Assembly: GCA_035578905.1 (NCBI GenBank)
Contig: JAQJVL010000001.1
Span: forward strand, 3,030,001 to 3,094,000
Origin: Stictocephala bisonia
Taxonomy: Eukaryota; Arthropoda; Insecta; Hemiptera; Membracidae
Length of the DNA: 64,000 nt
Direction of reading: 5' to 3'
The notes under the pieces were generated by a model. That model did not search any database, had not been told where the DNA came from, and saw only the letters and a list, made by a program, of their open reading frames with translations. Position numbers and translations under genes: made by a program. This document shows, piece after piece, positions 36,018 through 48,689 of this stretch (positions are counted from its first letter, which is position 1; each line of letters starts with the position of its first letter).

Positions 36018-39000
36018 GCGATGTGTGAGTAACGCGAGTCAAAAAATCTTGATTTTAAACACGATTCGCCAAATTGTCGGTTGTTCCTCAGATAAGTTTC
36101 AGTTTTACATTAATTACTATATTTAGAATGAATTGAACCTATCCACTAACATACAATTCAATATCAGATTACACATCACATATTATTTGCATAATACATC
36201 ATTATTTTCTTGTAAATATTCAAGAATCCATATTTATCAAAATAAGTCCCTTAAATCATTAATACCATTCAATTAAGTACAATTCAATAAATCCTAAAGT
36301 CATTAATTATAAATTAATCATTCATGATCAAAAATTTCAAAAAATTCATCACATCCTACACAGTTATCAATAAAAATCAATAATTCAAAAGTTACATTCA
36401 TCAAACAATAATCCAATAAATCAAAATTGTTAATTAACAAGTCTATAATTTATAAATTAAAAGTTTAACAATTCATTTCATCGTATATAATTGTTCATAA
36501 AAAGTTAATATATTTTTAATTATTACAAGTTGTTAATAAAAAAAAAAATCATCAGTTTTGGATCAAAAATTGTTACACAAAATTTATACATTACATATTG
36601 AAATTCATACATCAACAATTAATACATCCTTAAGTTATGTATAAGTATTTATCAAAATTAATTAATCATTAAATTATGATTTCCTCTTAATTATTAAATG
36701 ATTAGTTTCCACTGGCAAATTATTTCATCAGCTAGTACAAATTCAAAAATTATAAATCTAAAGTCACTACATCATCAAAAATTATACAAGTACTTATTTA
36801 AAATCAATGACTCATTCCACAATATGAAATCATCCATCACCGTACACAAATCATATATCAAGATCAACAAAATATAAGTCATCAATTACTAGGTTACTTT
36901 TCAAAATTAATTAATCATCAACTTATTTACAGTTATCATATTTCAACATCATCATTAAAATCCTATGACTATTCATCACAATAACATGTTATATAGTTCA
37001 TCAATTTATAAATGAATCATTATTTATTTATTTAAATATCTCATCAACATTCTATCATGTTACTTATCAATTCACAAATGAATTATCTTTTACTTATTTA
37101 AACATTTTATTTATCTTCCTATACTGACCTATTATTCATTTCGTCAATACCCTATCAGACTTTTCAAATGAATTTTCAATTCTTTTAACCATCTTTATAT
37201 TTTCAACTTCGACATCAATCCTTTAATCCGTCTTTAAATGCAAATATCCATTATCAAACCATTAAACCATCTTTTAGATACTTAATCCCGTTATCAACCT
37301 TTTAAACCATCTTTGAACTCTAAAATCATGTTTCATCCCATTAACCATCTTTAATTACTGATATCCATAATCAACCCCTTAAACCCTTCTTTAAATGCAA
37401 GTATCCGTATTCAATCCATTATCCGTCTTTAAATGCAAGTATCCATATTCAATCCATTAAACCATCTTTTAGATACTTAATCCCGTCATCAACCTTTTAA
37501 ACCATCTTTGAACTCTAAAATCATGTTTCATCCCATTAACCATCTTTAATTACTGATATCCATAATCAACCCCTTAAACCCTTCTTTAAATGCAAGTATC
37601 CGTATTCAATCCATTATCCGTCTTTAAATGCTAAAATCTTGTTTCTTTCCTTTAAACCTTCTTTAACTTTACAAATAAATTCTCAGTCCTTAAACAATCA
37701 TCAAATTTTCAAATATATTCTCAAACCATTATACAATCTTTAACATTCTCCAATAAATCATCACATCTTATACAAGTCTTTACATTTTTAAATGAATTTT
37801 CAATCATTACACATTAACAAGTTTTTTACATTGTCAGGTCAGTTATCAATTACGAATAATTTTCAAGTACATTCATCATTGTTAATTATTTATTAAATTA
37901 CTTAATACATTTTTGTATTAATACATCATTGTAGTTTAACTCAATAAGTCATCATGTCATACTTATTGTCTACTTGGAATGGAATTCATTAGTCCTGGAT
38001 CAAAGTTATCAAATAAAACCATCTATTGTATATCAGAAATACATGGTGCACACATCATCATATTATATACAAATACTGATTAATCTATATGATTTATCAA
38101 ATCCTATTTTAATACAAGAGCAATTTGTATTATCATTATTAATAAACAACAGATACATTACATATTTCTTTGTCATTGATGCAAGTTTTTATTATTGTTA
38201 GTCATTTTGTAATTAATTATAAAAATATTTCAATCATTTTAAAAAAGTTTAATTATTATTTATATATTATTCAAGAATATAATAAAATTGTCAATCAATA
38301 CAATTGTTATTTCTTCATTATCATTATTCCATTATTTGTATTAGTCATATTTTTTATCTTATTATTCATGAGTTACAATTTATCTGCTAATTATTACTAT
38401 ATTTCAAAATATATAAACAGGATATTTTGTTTAAATATTTTTCAAAAATTTATTTTGAAAAAGTTTCATGAACTTGAAACATCATTTAATATTTTCAAAT
38501 AGATTGTCTTGTCTTTTGGCTTTATATTGAGCCATTACTAGTAGTATATAAAGCAGTCACTTTGTTATTAGAAAATGTCACTTCTTATTAGAATATTGAA
38601 AAAGTTTCACTTGGAAAGTTTTTTACTGATTTTCACTCCTGTTCATTTTAAGTTTCAAATATTTGAACACTACAATTAAGTTCAGTGAATATCTGATTCA
38701 CAAGTCTATGGGTCTCGAGAGACTATAAACAGCAAAACAAAGATTGTCTTATGTCCAACTGGTTGATGCACTAGTTGTTGTTCTCGAGCATGTGCCGTTG
38801 TCCTAGTGTATGGGAGTGTTGTAGAGCCGTGTCAATAGGATGAGTCATCATCCGGCGTGTCCCTGCGATGACAGCTCAACTACGTCATGGGTCTCTGCAT
38901 GGTACGCCGTTGTCCTCCGACCCCCCTCTGCGACACCACTGGCACTCATGTCCATTCGTGTCCATGTTTCACAAAATGTTCTAGTTGTCACTGGTTCTAG

Positions 39001-41124
39001 TTCACAATCATTTTACCTGATTGTCATTTCACATTGATTACCTTTTGTATTAAATAATACATATAACTCAATTCCATTACAGGCTGTTAATTACAGCAAT
39101 AGCCTGTTTTTAATTGCATCAGCAATTAAATGAAGTAAAAAATTGTTTACCAACATTTAAACATACTCCTGTTTAGTCATCTTTCATATTGTCTATTATT
39201 ACTTGTGTATACACACATATTACTTGTATACCAAATTTTAATTATTTATACATCTACTAATATTACTTTGATATATTTCAAATTGATATATGTAATGTTA
39301 GTTATCATTATTAAGTTTGAAAATTTTCAAATAACTCATTATTGGTTGTTCATTATTGATATTTTAATAATGAATCATATTTACTATTATTTTTCATTCA
39401 TATCAAGTTATCATTTCTATTATTATTCTTGCATCATTGACACATAAAAGTTTACACAAAATTATCATCAAACATTGCAATTATTTTCATCATCAAATTT
39501 TACAATCACATATTTATCATATTAAATTCATTATTTACCATATTATTTATCAAAGTACTAATCTATGGGTGTCTGTAACATGACTTTGGTAAATGGGGAC
39601 TTGCCATGCTACAGATCACTGTAAGCTTTTAGTTTTTAGACGCTATTGTCAAGGTTAACCAACACCTGAAACTGTAACACTGTGCCATTGTGTGATTAAT
39701 AGAGTACTTGGCGTTAAAGAATTTAGAATTTGGAAAGTGACTAGTTGTAATTATGTTCGAATCGTACTGCTATTAACCACTGGCTATTCTCCCTTCATAA
39801 AATTCTTATGATGATTAAACATCATAAACATCTATAATAGCATATACAATGTACATACTTGAGTTATTTCAACATCAACATACACAAGTTGCATTAAAAA
39901 AGTATTATAAAGCATCTCCTTTACATCTTAGTCAAACATAGGTATCATCTCATCATATTCAATATCAGGATTTCATTCATTTGATTATTTTCAATATAAC
40001 CACAAGCAAATTATTACAATAAAATGAAATACTTTTCAAAATCTCCTTCAATCACATCAGTTAAATACATCCTTGAATCATTGTTGTTATATTCATTGAG
40101 TCATATCAATATAAGTATAAACAAATTACAATAACACAGTATTGTAAAGAAATTCTCCTTTCATTATGTTAACAGAGTATACACAATGTGTGTATTTGGA
40201 TTATATTCAATATCAACATACAAGAGTTACAAAAACAAAGTATTACATTATACTTTATTTACTTCATCATGGTTTAACATTTCTTTGAGTCATATCATAT
40301 TATTATTTGAATTATTTTTAGCATAAACATTGACAAGTCATTAGAACATTGTTTAGCATTAATTAGTTATCATACAAAGTTTTACAAGATAGGCCTATCT
40401 CACCTATTTCATTTTATGTGAACCTAGTCATTGCATTATTATTTGGTTCATATTTTATTTATGTATACATGGGTTATGTCAACAATATATTTTAGTAAAT
40501 CTCCATACTTCTTTCTAGTTTTACTCATTTATCATGTTATTATTTTAAAATATTCAATATAAACATTCATGGATTATGAAACAAGCTACTATAAAACATC
40601 TCCTCAAACTATCTTATTCTCACCTAAAAATCATTTTATTATTAGTGTTATATTCATTTAACACATATTATTATCAAAGTTTCATTTAAATCATTTAATA
40701 TCTTTCATATTCAATAACAACTCTCTGGTTATTATTATTTTTCACAAACTTTTAATTAGGCCTACCATATATTTACTATTATGACATTTGTAGATATTTT
40801 TCTTTTAACAGTCATTTTACCATTAAAGATATTTATTTATCATCTTAGTTTAACATGAATGTCATATTATTTCAATGTTATATTTAAATCTCCTATTCAA
40901 TCACAAATTCATCTTACTGTCAATATTACAATTCTTCAACTAGGCCTATTATTTGTTTATTATTAAATGACCTATTTAAACATTCTTTTACTTAAATATC
41001 ATCTCTACATTTTCTTTATTTATTTTTATACAACCCCCCTATCATTATTAAAGTTTCCTTGCTTCAATCACTATTTATTTATTATTTCTAAGTATTTTTT
41101 TTAGTGAACATCTAAGTTTATAGT
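36018..41124. other. AT-rich, C-skewed non-coding core of the LTR element
   Basis: About 5.1 kb occupying the place of pol. No frame longer than about 110 codons and no RT, RNase H or integrase motif on either strand. On the plus strand C greatly exceeds G: in three 60-base lines sampled (36301, 37261, 40021) I count 39 C and 7 G. The element's sense strand is thus C-poor. A more balanced patch at 38700-39010 is unrecognised. Confidence 0.7.
37255..37640. repeat. 195-bp tandem duplication inside the LTR element core
   Basis: ACCATCTTTTAGATACTTAA at 37266 recurs at about 37461, followed in both by ATCCCGT.ATCAACCTTTTAA and CCATCTTTAATTACTGATAT. Two nearly identical copies; smaller CTTTAAATGCAAGTATCC units repeat at the junction. 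Confidence 0.8.
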
Positions 41125-41490
41125 TTAGTTTTCTGAGCAAATGTAGTTATCCGAGAGCACTGATTTAAATTTTTTCTTTTTGTATTTAAAGTTTGAGAAG
41201 CATGAGATATTATAGTATCTCATCACATAGTTTACAAAGTCCTCCATGTCTACATCAAAGTTTTCACCCCCCATCATATTATTTTCAACTTCTTTCTGCT
41301 TGTTTAGGCCCCAATATTTATTTATGATCTCCATCTCAAACTTGAAGAACTCATTCAATTCTTCTAACCTATTACTGATTGTTTTTAGTTTTTTATTTTC
41401 TTGACATTTGAAGTCATCTACTACACTTTCAAAATTAAAGTTACCAAGTGCTAGGGTTTTGTTTATTTGTTCCACTTTATTATCTAACAC
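41125..41490 (-). pseudogene. Distal part of the gag-like coding region
   Basis: 121 codons with no ATG at the start. The frame extends upstream to an in-frame TGA near 41610 and beyond that overlaps the end of the 305-codon frame in a different register. A single longer gag-like protein therefore seems to have been split by one frameshift and one stop. It is rich in Lys, Asn and Glu with a short hydrophobic-aromatic C-terminal part. No zinc knuckle (CX2CX4HX4C) was seen. Confidence 0.5.
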
Positions 41491-41647
41491 TGAGTTTAGA
41501 TACCCTATCTGGTTTTCTATTTCATCATTTATTTTAGGCCTACTGATTTTACTATTTAATTCATAGCCTATCTCACTTGGTGTTGCATTTGCTTTTAAGT
41601 GTTCATTTAGTCAGTACTCAACAAAGTCTACATTTACTCTTTTAGTT

Positions 41648-42565
41648 TTATTGACAAAGGTTGTCTTTATTACTCCCTATCCTATCATCAACTTCTTTCA
41701 TGTGCTCATTCATTTTCATATTAGATTCATTGTTCAGATCTACTACATCATTATTTACTTCTTTTATCTCAACACTTTTTCCATCTAACCTTACATTTAT
41801 TTCATCAAGTTTAGAGTTTATTTCATTGGTTATGTTTATCAGCAAATCTAACCTCACATTAGTTTCCTCATCATTTAAGTTCATTTTATTATTATTCATT
41901 GCTTTCATCTTACTACCTGATCCTCCTAACTTAACCTCAATCTGCTCCAGTTTGGTATTTATGTCATTATTTACTTCTAACAGCAACTCTATTTTATTGG
42001 ACAATAGGCTGTCCTTATCATTATTTACTTTGATAGGTTCTTGCCTACCTTTGTTTTCTACTTCATTCACAACATTAACCTCCTTTAGCTCACTAACTTT
42101 ATTTTCACCTACTTTTACTTCTTTGATTTTATTGTTTATAAGTTTATCTTCAAACTTATCTATTCTTTCATTTATATCTCTCCTAAGCTCATCTTTTATT
42201 TCATTAAGTTTAGTTTCTAGGTTAATATTTATTTCATTAATTTTAACCTCAGTTTGGTCTAATCTGTTGCTAATTTCATCAAATTTAGCATCTAACTTAG
42301 CCTCTACTGCATCTAGTCTCTTATTATTTTTGTCATTTATTTCATTAAACTTGCTTTCAAATTTATCTTGTTTAGCATTTATTTTTATTAACATGTCCAT
42401 AATGCTAGACAAAGTATCTTCCCTGTCTATTCCTAGATCATGGTTTTCAGTTTTTTTATTTTTATTCAAATTTGATTCCCTAATTACGCTTAGAGAGGTA
42501 TCAGAGTCCTCGGAGTCCACCTGCGTGTCCTCCATAATGTGCATGTTTGCCATTGTTATTTGCAA
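41648..42565 (-). CDS. Gag-like coiled-coil protein of the LTR element
   Basis: 305 codons in the first position after the primer-binding site, where gag is expected. The first ATG is codon 5 (near 42553). After an acidic N-terminus (EDTQVDSEDSD) the protein is a long run of heptad-like repeats, for example KINEININLETKLNEIK and a recurring (D/E)INxKLDEI(N/E)VRLD pattern, predicting an extended coiled coil over about residues 60-290. There is no major homology region or zinc knuckle that I can see. Codon usage is strongly A/T-ended. Structural assembly of particles is the likely role by position; the family is unknown. The opposite-strand frame of similar length (41661-42572) is a shadow. Confidence 0.6.
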   Translation of the reverse strand: MQITMANMHIMEDTQVDSEDSDTSLSVIRESNLNKNKKTENHDLGIDREDTLSSIMDMLIKINAKQDKFESKFNEINDKNNKRLDAVEAKLDAKFDEISNRLDQTEVKINEININLETKLNEIKDELRRDINERIDKFEDKLINNKIKEVKVGENKVSELKEVNVVNEVENKGRQEPIKVNNDKDSLLSNKIELLLEVNNDINTKLEQIEVKLGGSGSKMKAMNNNKMNLNDEETNVRLDLLINITNEINSKLDEINVRLDGKSVEIKEVNNDVVDLNNESNMKMNEHMKEVDDRIGSNKDNLCQ

Positions 42566-42771
42566 ATTTTAATCAAGTATAAAGTATAAAGTTATTATAT
42601 TTCTTTTTCTTAAATTTTGAGTTTAAATCAGATAGGCCTATATTAAATATTTTTAATTCATTCTTCTTATCATATAGTCTAGCCTAGCCTAGCCTTTTTT
42701 CATTTATGTATTCTTTGATTCAAATATTAGATTTTAATTTATTTTACAAAATTCAATATTTGTACTACCTA

Positions 42772-42789
42772 GCCCCACGTTGGGCGCCA
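42772..42789 (-). other. Primer-binding site
   Basis: The minus strand reads TGGCGCCCAACGTGGGGC, three nt after the 5' LTR. TGG pairs with the CCA end of a tRNA. This primer-site sequence is common among insect LTR elements; the tRNA species is not assigned here. Confidence 0.75.
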
Positions 42790-42792
42790 TTC

Positions 42793-43999
42793 TGTAGAAT
42801 TATCTTGTTTTATCTTGTAACAATTAAGTAAATTTTCAACAACTTATATTAGTAATTAAATCTGCAACAACAAAGCCTCACGTTGTTGCGCCATTCTGTA
42901 ACGTTCACCTCGTTGTGATGTTACATTAATTATATTTCCATAATTTGTTTTAATTTAAATATTTATTTAATTGATTTTCTTTAATTTTAAATGCACGTTC
43001 TTACTCTCAGGGTCGTTTAAATAGGTAAGTCGGTGGAACTAAGTAGTACATTAAAACAAAAGTTACATTACAAAATTGCTTTTATTACATTTTTAAAAAT
43101 AAAAAATAATATTTTACTCAAATTTCTCCAAGATTGACAATAACAAATGAAAAATTCTACTTTATAACATTTATTGGAATTTTTATTAATCTAAATTTTA
43201 CTATATTAATTATACATAAACTTATCTGGACACAATGACGTTCTGGGAGATAACTTTTGTATCGCGTATACCCGTTACATTGTACGATTGTTTAGTTATA
43301 ACATAATTTAACAACTTTAAACTTTATTATGCCCACGCGGTCTATAAGGGCCGAACCCGTGAATATGTTTGCGGTTTGCTGATCAGAGATGGACTGGGGT
43401 GAGAGGCGTCTCTCCTTCAAGGGACTCAACTTTTTACCCCTCCTTTTCCTTCCGGCATTATTCCCATCTGGGTTAAAGACTATCGGTCCTTCCGGTTCTG
43501 CCACGAGGTAGCAAACCCATATAGTATACTGTTACAATTATTTGATTTCTGTCTGTACAGTGCTGTCCCCTATGGGCATTTCTCTAACTTATTCCCCGTC
43601 CTGATTGGTTCGTTTCAGAACTCGTCATCCGTGCAATTCTACTGCGCATCACACTTGTGACATGTTGGGGTCCAATGGAAAATACCCAACTGACAAGTCG
43701 CTGCTTGTCTCACGCTCCTACGTCGTAACTTGCTGACTGTTTAGTCTCAGATATTCTCATGTGTTTTGATAATTCTTGGAATTCGACCCACCCATCCTGT
43801 GTCGAACAAAGGGTTTGTTTACTGTGATTTATTGCTGGAGCCTCGTCTGTCCCACGGTTATTTTCCACACGACAATTCTCTAATATGATTTGAAACTTCT
43901 CCATTTATTTTAATTAAATATATTTCTTTTCTTTTATATAGTAATTTATTATTTATTTAAATTAATTAATTTGCCTATCAATTTGGTGGACCTGTTACA
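42793..43999 (-). repeat. 5' LTR (element read on minus strand)
   Basis: 1207 bp, TG...CA on both strands. Nearly identical to 34802-36000, with an extra 8 bp (around TTGCTGAC at 43729-43740). Such similarity between LTRs, which are identical at insertion, indicates a recent insertion. Confidence 0.92.
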
Positions 44000-44348
44000 A
44001 CTGTATCTGTGACATACCTCATAATGTCTTTAAATTACATTCTGGATTGATTAATTGATTAATGTATCGTTCACAAGTTTTCGTTAGTGCATTTAACATA
44101 AACATCTTAAAATAAAATACTGTAAAAAACACCATCAAGAACGGTCGTGTTAAACTGGTTTTGTTGGTGAGAGTTTCTCTTTCTTTATTATTTTTTTTAA
44201 TAAGCTGAACTAAAAAAAATCAACTATTTCTGTAAAATTTTTTAAAAACGTTTATCTTTGAAATAGCCTTTTCGATAGGAAGGTAAAAATACTGCAGTTT
44301 AAGAGAGTAATTTGCGCATGCGAGAATTATATATATATTTCTCAATTT

Positions 44349-44350
<2 letters not shown>

Positions 44351-44392
<42 letters not shown>
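44351..44392. repeat. (AT)n microsatellite
   Basis: About 21 uninterrupted AT units. Confidence 0.95.
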
Positions 44393-44394
<2 letters not shown>

Positions 44395-44503
44395 AAGTAA
44401 AATCGTGACATAGTTTAAAGTTCACATTTTCCCATTTCCATTTCAAATACAAGTTTGAAAATAATTTTAAACAGTTACTATTAATAAAACATAAGACCAC
44501 TTA

Positions 44504-44538
44504 ACCTATCCTAACCTAACCTAACCTAACCTAACCTA
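44504..44538. repeat. Interstitial telomere-type (TTAGG)n repeat
   Basis: Seven CCTAA-type units on the plus strand, the middle five perfect and the outer two CCTAT. TTAGG is the ancestral insect telomere unit. The array is far too short to be a telomere. Confidence 0.85.
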
Positions 44539-45538
44539 TAAATGAAAGTAGACTTAAGGAATTTGTGAAACGAAAGAGAAAGGAACAATTGTGAAACAAG
44601 TTCACGTTATTTATCGAACTGGGGTATGTACTGTCTACTCCCGGTCGTAAGGACATTCCAGTGTTCTCGATTATAGTTCATAATCACGTTGAGAGAAAAT
44701 GAAGAAAATATTTACCTCCTTCAAAAAAAAAATACTAGATCCACACATTGTCAAGGAGGAGGTCGTGTTTTTGTTCCTTCTTGATCTTGCTTGATTATCT
44801 ATTATTAACAGATAAATATTGAAGCAAATGATGTTATGTCTGGAGTTTATAAGCAGTTTTCTTACTTAAAAAATATACATAAAAAGTAATGGATGTCGTA
44901 AAATCCCAAGACAGGATTCCATTGCGACATCTTAACTGACTTTATAAACAATTTAATATACTGAATTTTTTAGACACAGTAATATTACAAGATATCAAAC
45001 ATTGTTTATTTATCTAATGTATTATTAAATATGAAAAATATAAATGTTTATGGATTTTATAAGTTTATCCCATATTTCTAACGCCTAAAATATAAGTCAT
45101 TTATTCAACTGTTGTTTGAAATTTATTTGTTAGAATTAGATTGTTTATGGTTGGTAGAAAATGATTGAAGATTTCTAATGCTTTAAGTGTTTAAGGAAAC
45201 ACAACGTTTCGACATGTATAAAAACTGTTGTCAATCATTTTATACCAATCATTTATTCAGTCAAAGAAACATTATTACAATTAATACAGCAAGTCAACGT
45301 GTTATACCAGATCAATAACATAGTAATGACATTTACAACTTTTGTGGCTGAACCAGCATCAATCAATCAATTGTCAATCAATGAATCTTTTATGCAATAG
45401 ATGCCTTGTCGAAGAGATAACATTTATCTGCTTATTGAATTTTTTTGGGTAAGCCTATGGAGGAAGTTGATTGAAAAGTGTTATTCCAGAATAACAGAGA
45501 CAAAATAAATTTAGCTTTTAGGGATACATATATTATAG
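44539..45538. other. No feature seen
   Basis: AT-rich unique sequence. Confidence 0.5.
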
Positions 45539-45835
45539 TTATGTTTGAGATTGAATTAAAGTTTGTGCATGGTAATTAAATATATTTTTACAAATAATAT
45601 GGATGCTAATATTCAAATGGACGCAAACAATTAATGTTTTATGAAAACAGAAATTATAACGACAAAACTCAGTGTGATTCACATAAAAAATTAAAAAGTT
45701 GCCTTTTTTGAAGCCTGAAACATAGAGACGTTCTGCTTTCATGCCCCAGAAAGAAAAGGTCTCCATAAAATTACTTCTAGGAAGACAACCACCATAAATG
45801 TTCAGGTATGGGAGAGCTTCCTGAAGTCTCACCAC
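45539..45835 (-). CDS. Unrecognised open frame, possible exon
   Basis: 98 codons. The first half (LQEALPYLNIYGGCLPRSNF, then METFSFWGMKAERLYVSG) looks protein-like; the second half becomes AT-driven. An exon of about 110-120 nt ending near 45718 is possible (VSG followed by sequence that lacks a clear GT donor). No family is assigned. Confidence 0.25.
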   Translation of the reverse strand: MVRLQEALPYLNIYGGCLPRSNFMETFSFWGMKAERLYVSGFKKGNFLIFYVNHTEFCRYNFCFHKTLIVCVHLNISIHIICKNIFNYHAQTLIQSQT

Positions 45836-48689
45836 TATTGTATCAAGTCTTTAAGGTGTATAAAAATATCATAAGAAGAATTTTCAAATTAGTTTAATCA
45901 TAATCATGTGACGAGGAATTTTCGTACATGATAAATACAACATTATCACAGAATCCTCAATTTATATTTTATTAGTGTTTGTAATAAGGTTTAGACACAA
46001 CGACGTTTATTTCAAAGGGTTTATTATTCAAAGGGTGACGTTTATTCAAATCACAAAAAATAACTACATCAAACAAATTATTATTTTATCACAAAATAAT
46101 AAAATTTGATATGGGGGCTCTTTATATGGGTATAAAACTTTTTATTAGTTTGACAAAAGAGCTAAAATTGTGCCACAGTACACGCCAATTCAAAATAAGC
46201 TGAAAGTATTGTTGATAAACAATGTATTTTATTATATTAAGGAATTATTGGAGTTTGGAGTTCGTTAGTTTATCAATTTAGACTTAATTTAGTTTTAAGA
46301 TTCGCATTGTATGACGGCACAATATATATTTATCAAATATCATTGTATGCAAATCAATATGTTAGTAAATAATTTTAAATTGAATATTTTGTTAATAATA
46401 ATTCAAAGGAACTGAAAGAAGGCAACCCCTTGATGCTAACTTTTTATTTCGTAATCTATGTGAGAGTATAAATGTTCAGTAAAAGTACAAGTCACTCTAC
46501 TTGCATTTTAATATTTCAAAAGTTTGATGTTTATTCAAGAAAATCTAAAAATACTTAATCTTAGTGGTTCTGGTCATGGTTATTCCACCAGGTTATTCCA
46601 CTTATTGACTTAGAATATTCTAGGCCAACTAAAACTCAGCACGCATACGTTTAAATCTGTATTAAATTATCTAATATACTGCCTTTGACTGTCAAATATG
46701 TTTCTTGTAAAATATTAAAAATTAATTTGCATAAATGTTTAAAACAACAAGCATTTCATTCTGTTGAATAAATGATTCTATGTCGTGCAGATATTTATTC
46801 TTTTACTATTTATGTTACATTGCCTTGTACTAAGTACATATTAGGTATATTTTAGTTTGCTGTTGGTAGTATAATGTCACCACCAACACCATCTGATTTA
46901 ATTCATTACCTTCAATGAACGACTTTTATTTGTTCCTCATTTGGAGAACTTAATCTATAACAACCCTAATTAAAGAACAGATGACTTTCTCAATAACCAG
47001 TCTCTCAGAACCGGTCACAGATGTATAACCCTTCATATATAAGGGCTTTGTCATTGCAATGATTTATATATTGTGGGGCGACAATATACATACTTGATTC
47101 TTTAAATTAATGATAATGAAACTTTAAACTTCCACATTTTACTAACTGTAACGCTGTCACTGGAATAATGATCTCTCGGACAGCTCACATCCGATTCACG
47201 TTGATTATGAGCTGGTGACATTATGTTACATACATTTTTTAAGTTTCCTCGTCTAAAATCAATAAATTTCGTTTTCTCCATTCTTTACAAGGCTTTCCGT
47301 TTTGTATGAAGATCGTCCGGTAAATCAGTCAAACGTTTTCTCTTGTTTGTGAGACCAGTACTGGAACACTCGACATGGCGCTATGAAATCCACTCCACAG
47401 AGCTTGCATGTACAGCAGTTATTTCATATAAATCAGTTGCTAATCTTGAACAGTTTGCAACATAGCAATATTGCAATTTTGAGTAATCACGTCCGGATAT
47501 AGTTGGACTTGGGAACCCACGTAGATTACAATGGGGAAAGGTGATAACCCGCATGATTATGAACATGTTTTAAAAGAAATTTAAATTTTATTTATTTCTT
47601 TTTGTCTTTCATTATTCATCTTTGATTTTCATATAATTCAGTATGTTAAAAACAGATTTTGAGCTTTGTCAATTTTTATATTGTTATTTTTTTATGTTTT
47701 GTTTGTCTTACTTTATTTCTTTAATAGTTTCTCTTTATAATTTATTTTGTTTAATAGTTACATTTTTTTATAGAACTAATTATTCAGGAACATCTTTTAA
47801 TTTTTCTAAACGTCTATTTTATTTTTTATTCCGGGTAAATCTTTTTCAACTAATTTATTTTGTTTCTTATTTGTTACTATATATTTTTGAAGAGCTCAAC
47901 ATGACTCGAACTTCAACTATCCTCAATGTCCAAGTTGTTATTTCTTTTTCAACGATGTGGCGTAAGAGAGATCTAAATACTCATACACGTCGTTATAATA
48001 GTCTAAATAAATAATCACATATACAAATCGCCAAACTTTGACGATAATTTACATTTAATTTCAATGATAATTTTTATTTAAAAATAATCTATGTAACGTT
48101 TTTATACTTATTACGAGTAAATTATTAAAACAATTAACTCACACAAACCCACAAACATCATGTTTTAAGTTATACTTCCGTTTAAAAACTTTATAATCCG
48201 TTTAACCCGTTAAAAAAAATATATAACGAACTAAAAAGAATAATTCATTACATTTTCACAAAAACTACCTTTTGTGATCGTATTAGTTTGATTAATTAAT
48301 GCTTTAATGTTAATCTTAAAGCACACGCTAAGACTGAAAGATTTATTTGATAATTATCATTTTTATATGCAATTATTGTTAACTAAACAATATTATTTTG
48401 TACATTGAGTGCGAAAAAGTTATTGTGTGAGAAATCAAATCAACAAATATCGGTCTAGATTACGGGTAACGTTGTAGAATATAAGCAGGACGGGTAGTAG
48501 CATTCCCTATATAATCCATAGTACGGAAGCACCGTACGCCAGAGGGCTCACCACCATACTACGCAGAGTAGACCAGAAATAATAATACTAATATAATAAA
48601 TATAATATAATTATAAATATAATAAGAAAAATGGTGCATCATAAAACTTACCTGACAAGACAAGTTCATTGACACAACAAAATAGACTC
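45836..48689. other. No feature supported in 2.9 kb
   Basis: AT-rich. A 123-codon plus frame at 47643-48014 is Phe/Leu/Tyr-rich as expected from T-rich DNA and is not convincing. Patches at 47140-47230 and 47360-47530 are less AT-rich but unrecognised. Confidence 0.4.

Larger units (their letters stand above)
34802..43999 (-). mobile_element. LTR retroelement, 9.2 kb, gag-only, probably non-autonomous
   Basis: Two nearly identical direct repeats of 1.2 kb (34802-36000 and 42793-43999) begin TGTAGAATTATC and end CCTGTTACA. They are flanked by a 4-bp target duplication ACTG (34798-34801 and 44000-44003). Read on the minus strand, a primer-binding site (42772-42789) follows the 5' LTR by 3 nt and a polypurine tract precedes the 3' LTR. 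The coding region after the primer site is a coiled-coil gag-like frame with breaks. No protease, RT, RNase H or integrase motif was found in the remaining 5 kb. The 4-bp duplication and TG...CA ends fit Ty3/gypsy-like integration, but lineage cannot be set without pol. Confidence 0.9.

Noticed and set aside
41661..42572. 303-codon plus-strand frame rich in Ser/Leu/Phe
   Set aside because: Antisense shadow of the coiled-coil gag-like frame; position and primer site support the minus strand.
36001..42792. Hidden pol of the LTR element on the plus strand
   Set aside because: Primer site and polypurine tract orient the element on the minus strand, and plus frames such as 37974-38502 are AT-driven with no RT or integrase motif.
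47643..48014. 123-codon hydrophobic, possibly membrane protein
   Set aside because: Composition is what T-rich DNA gives by chance (Phe, Leu, Tyr); no homology or gene signals.
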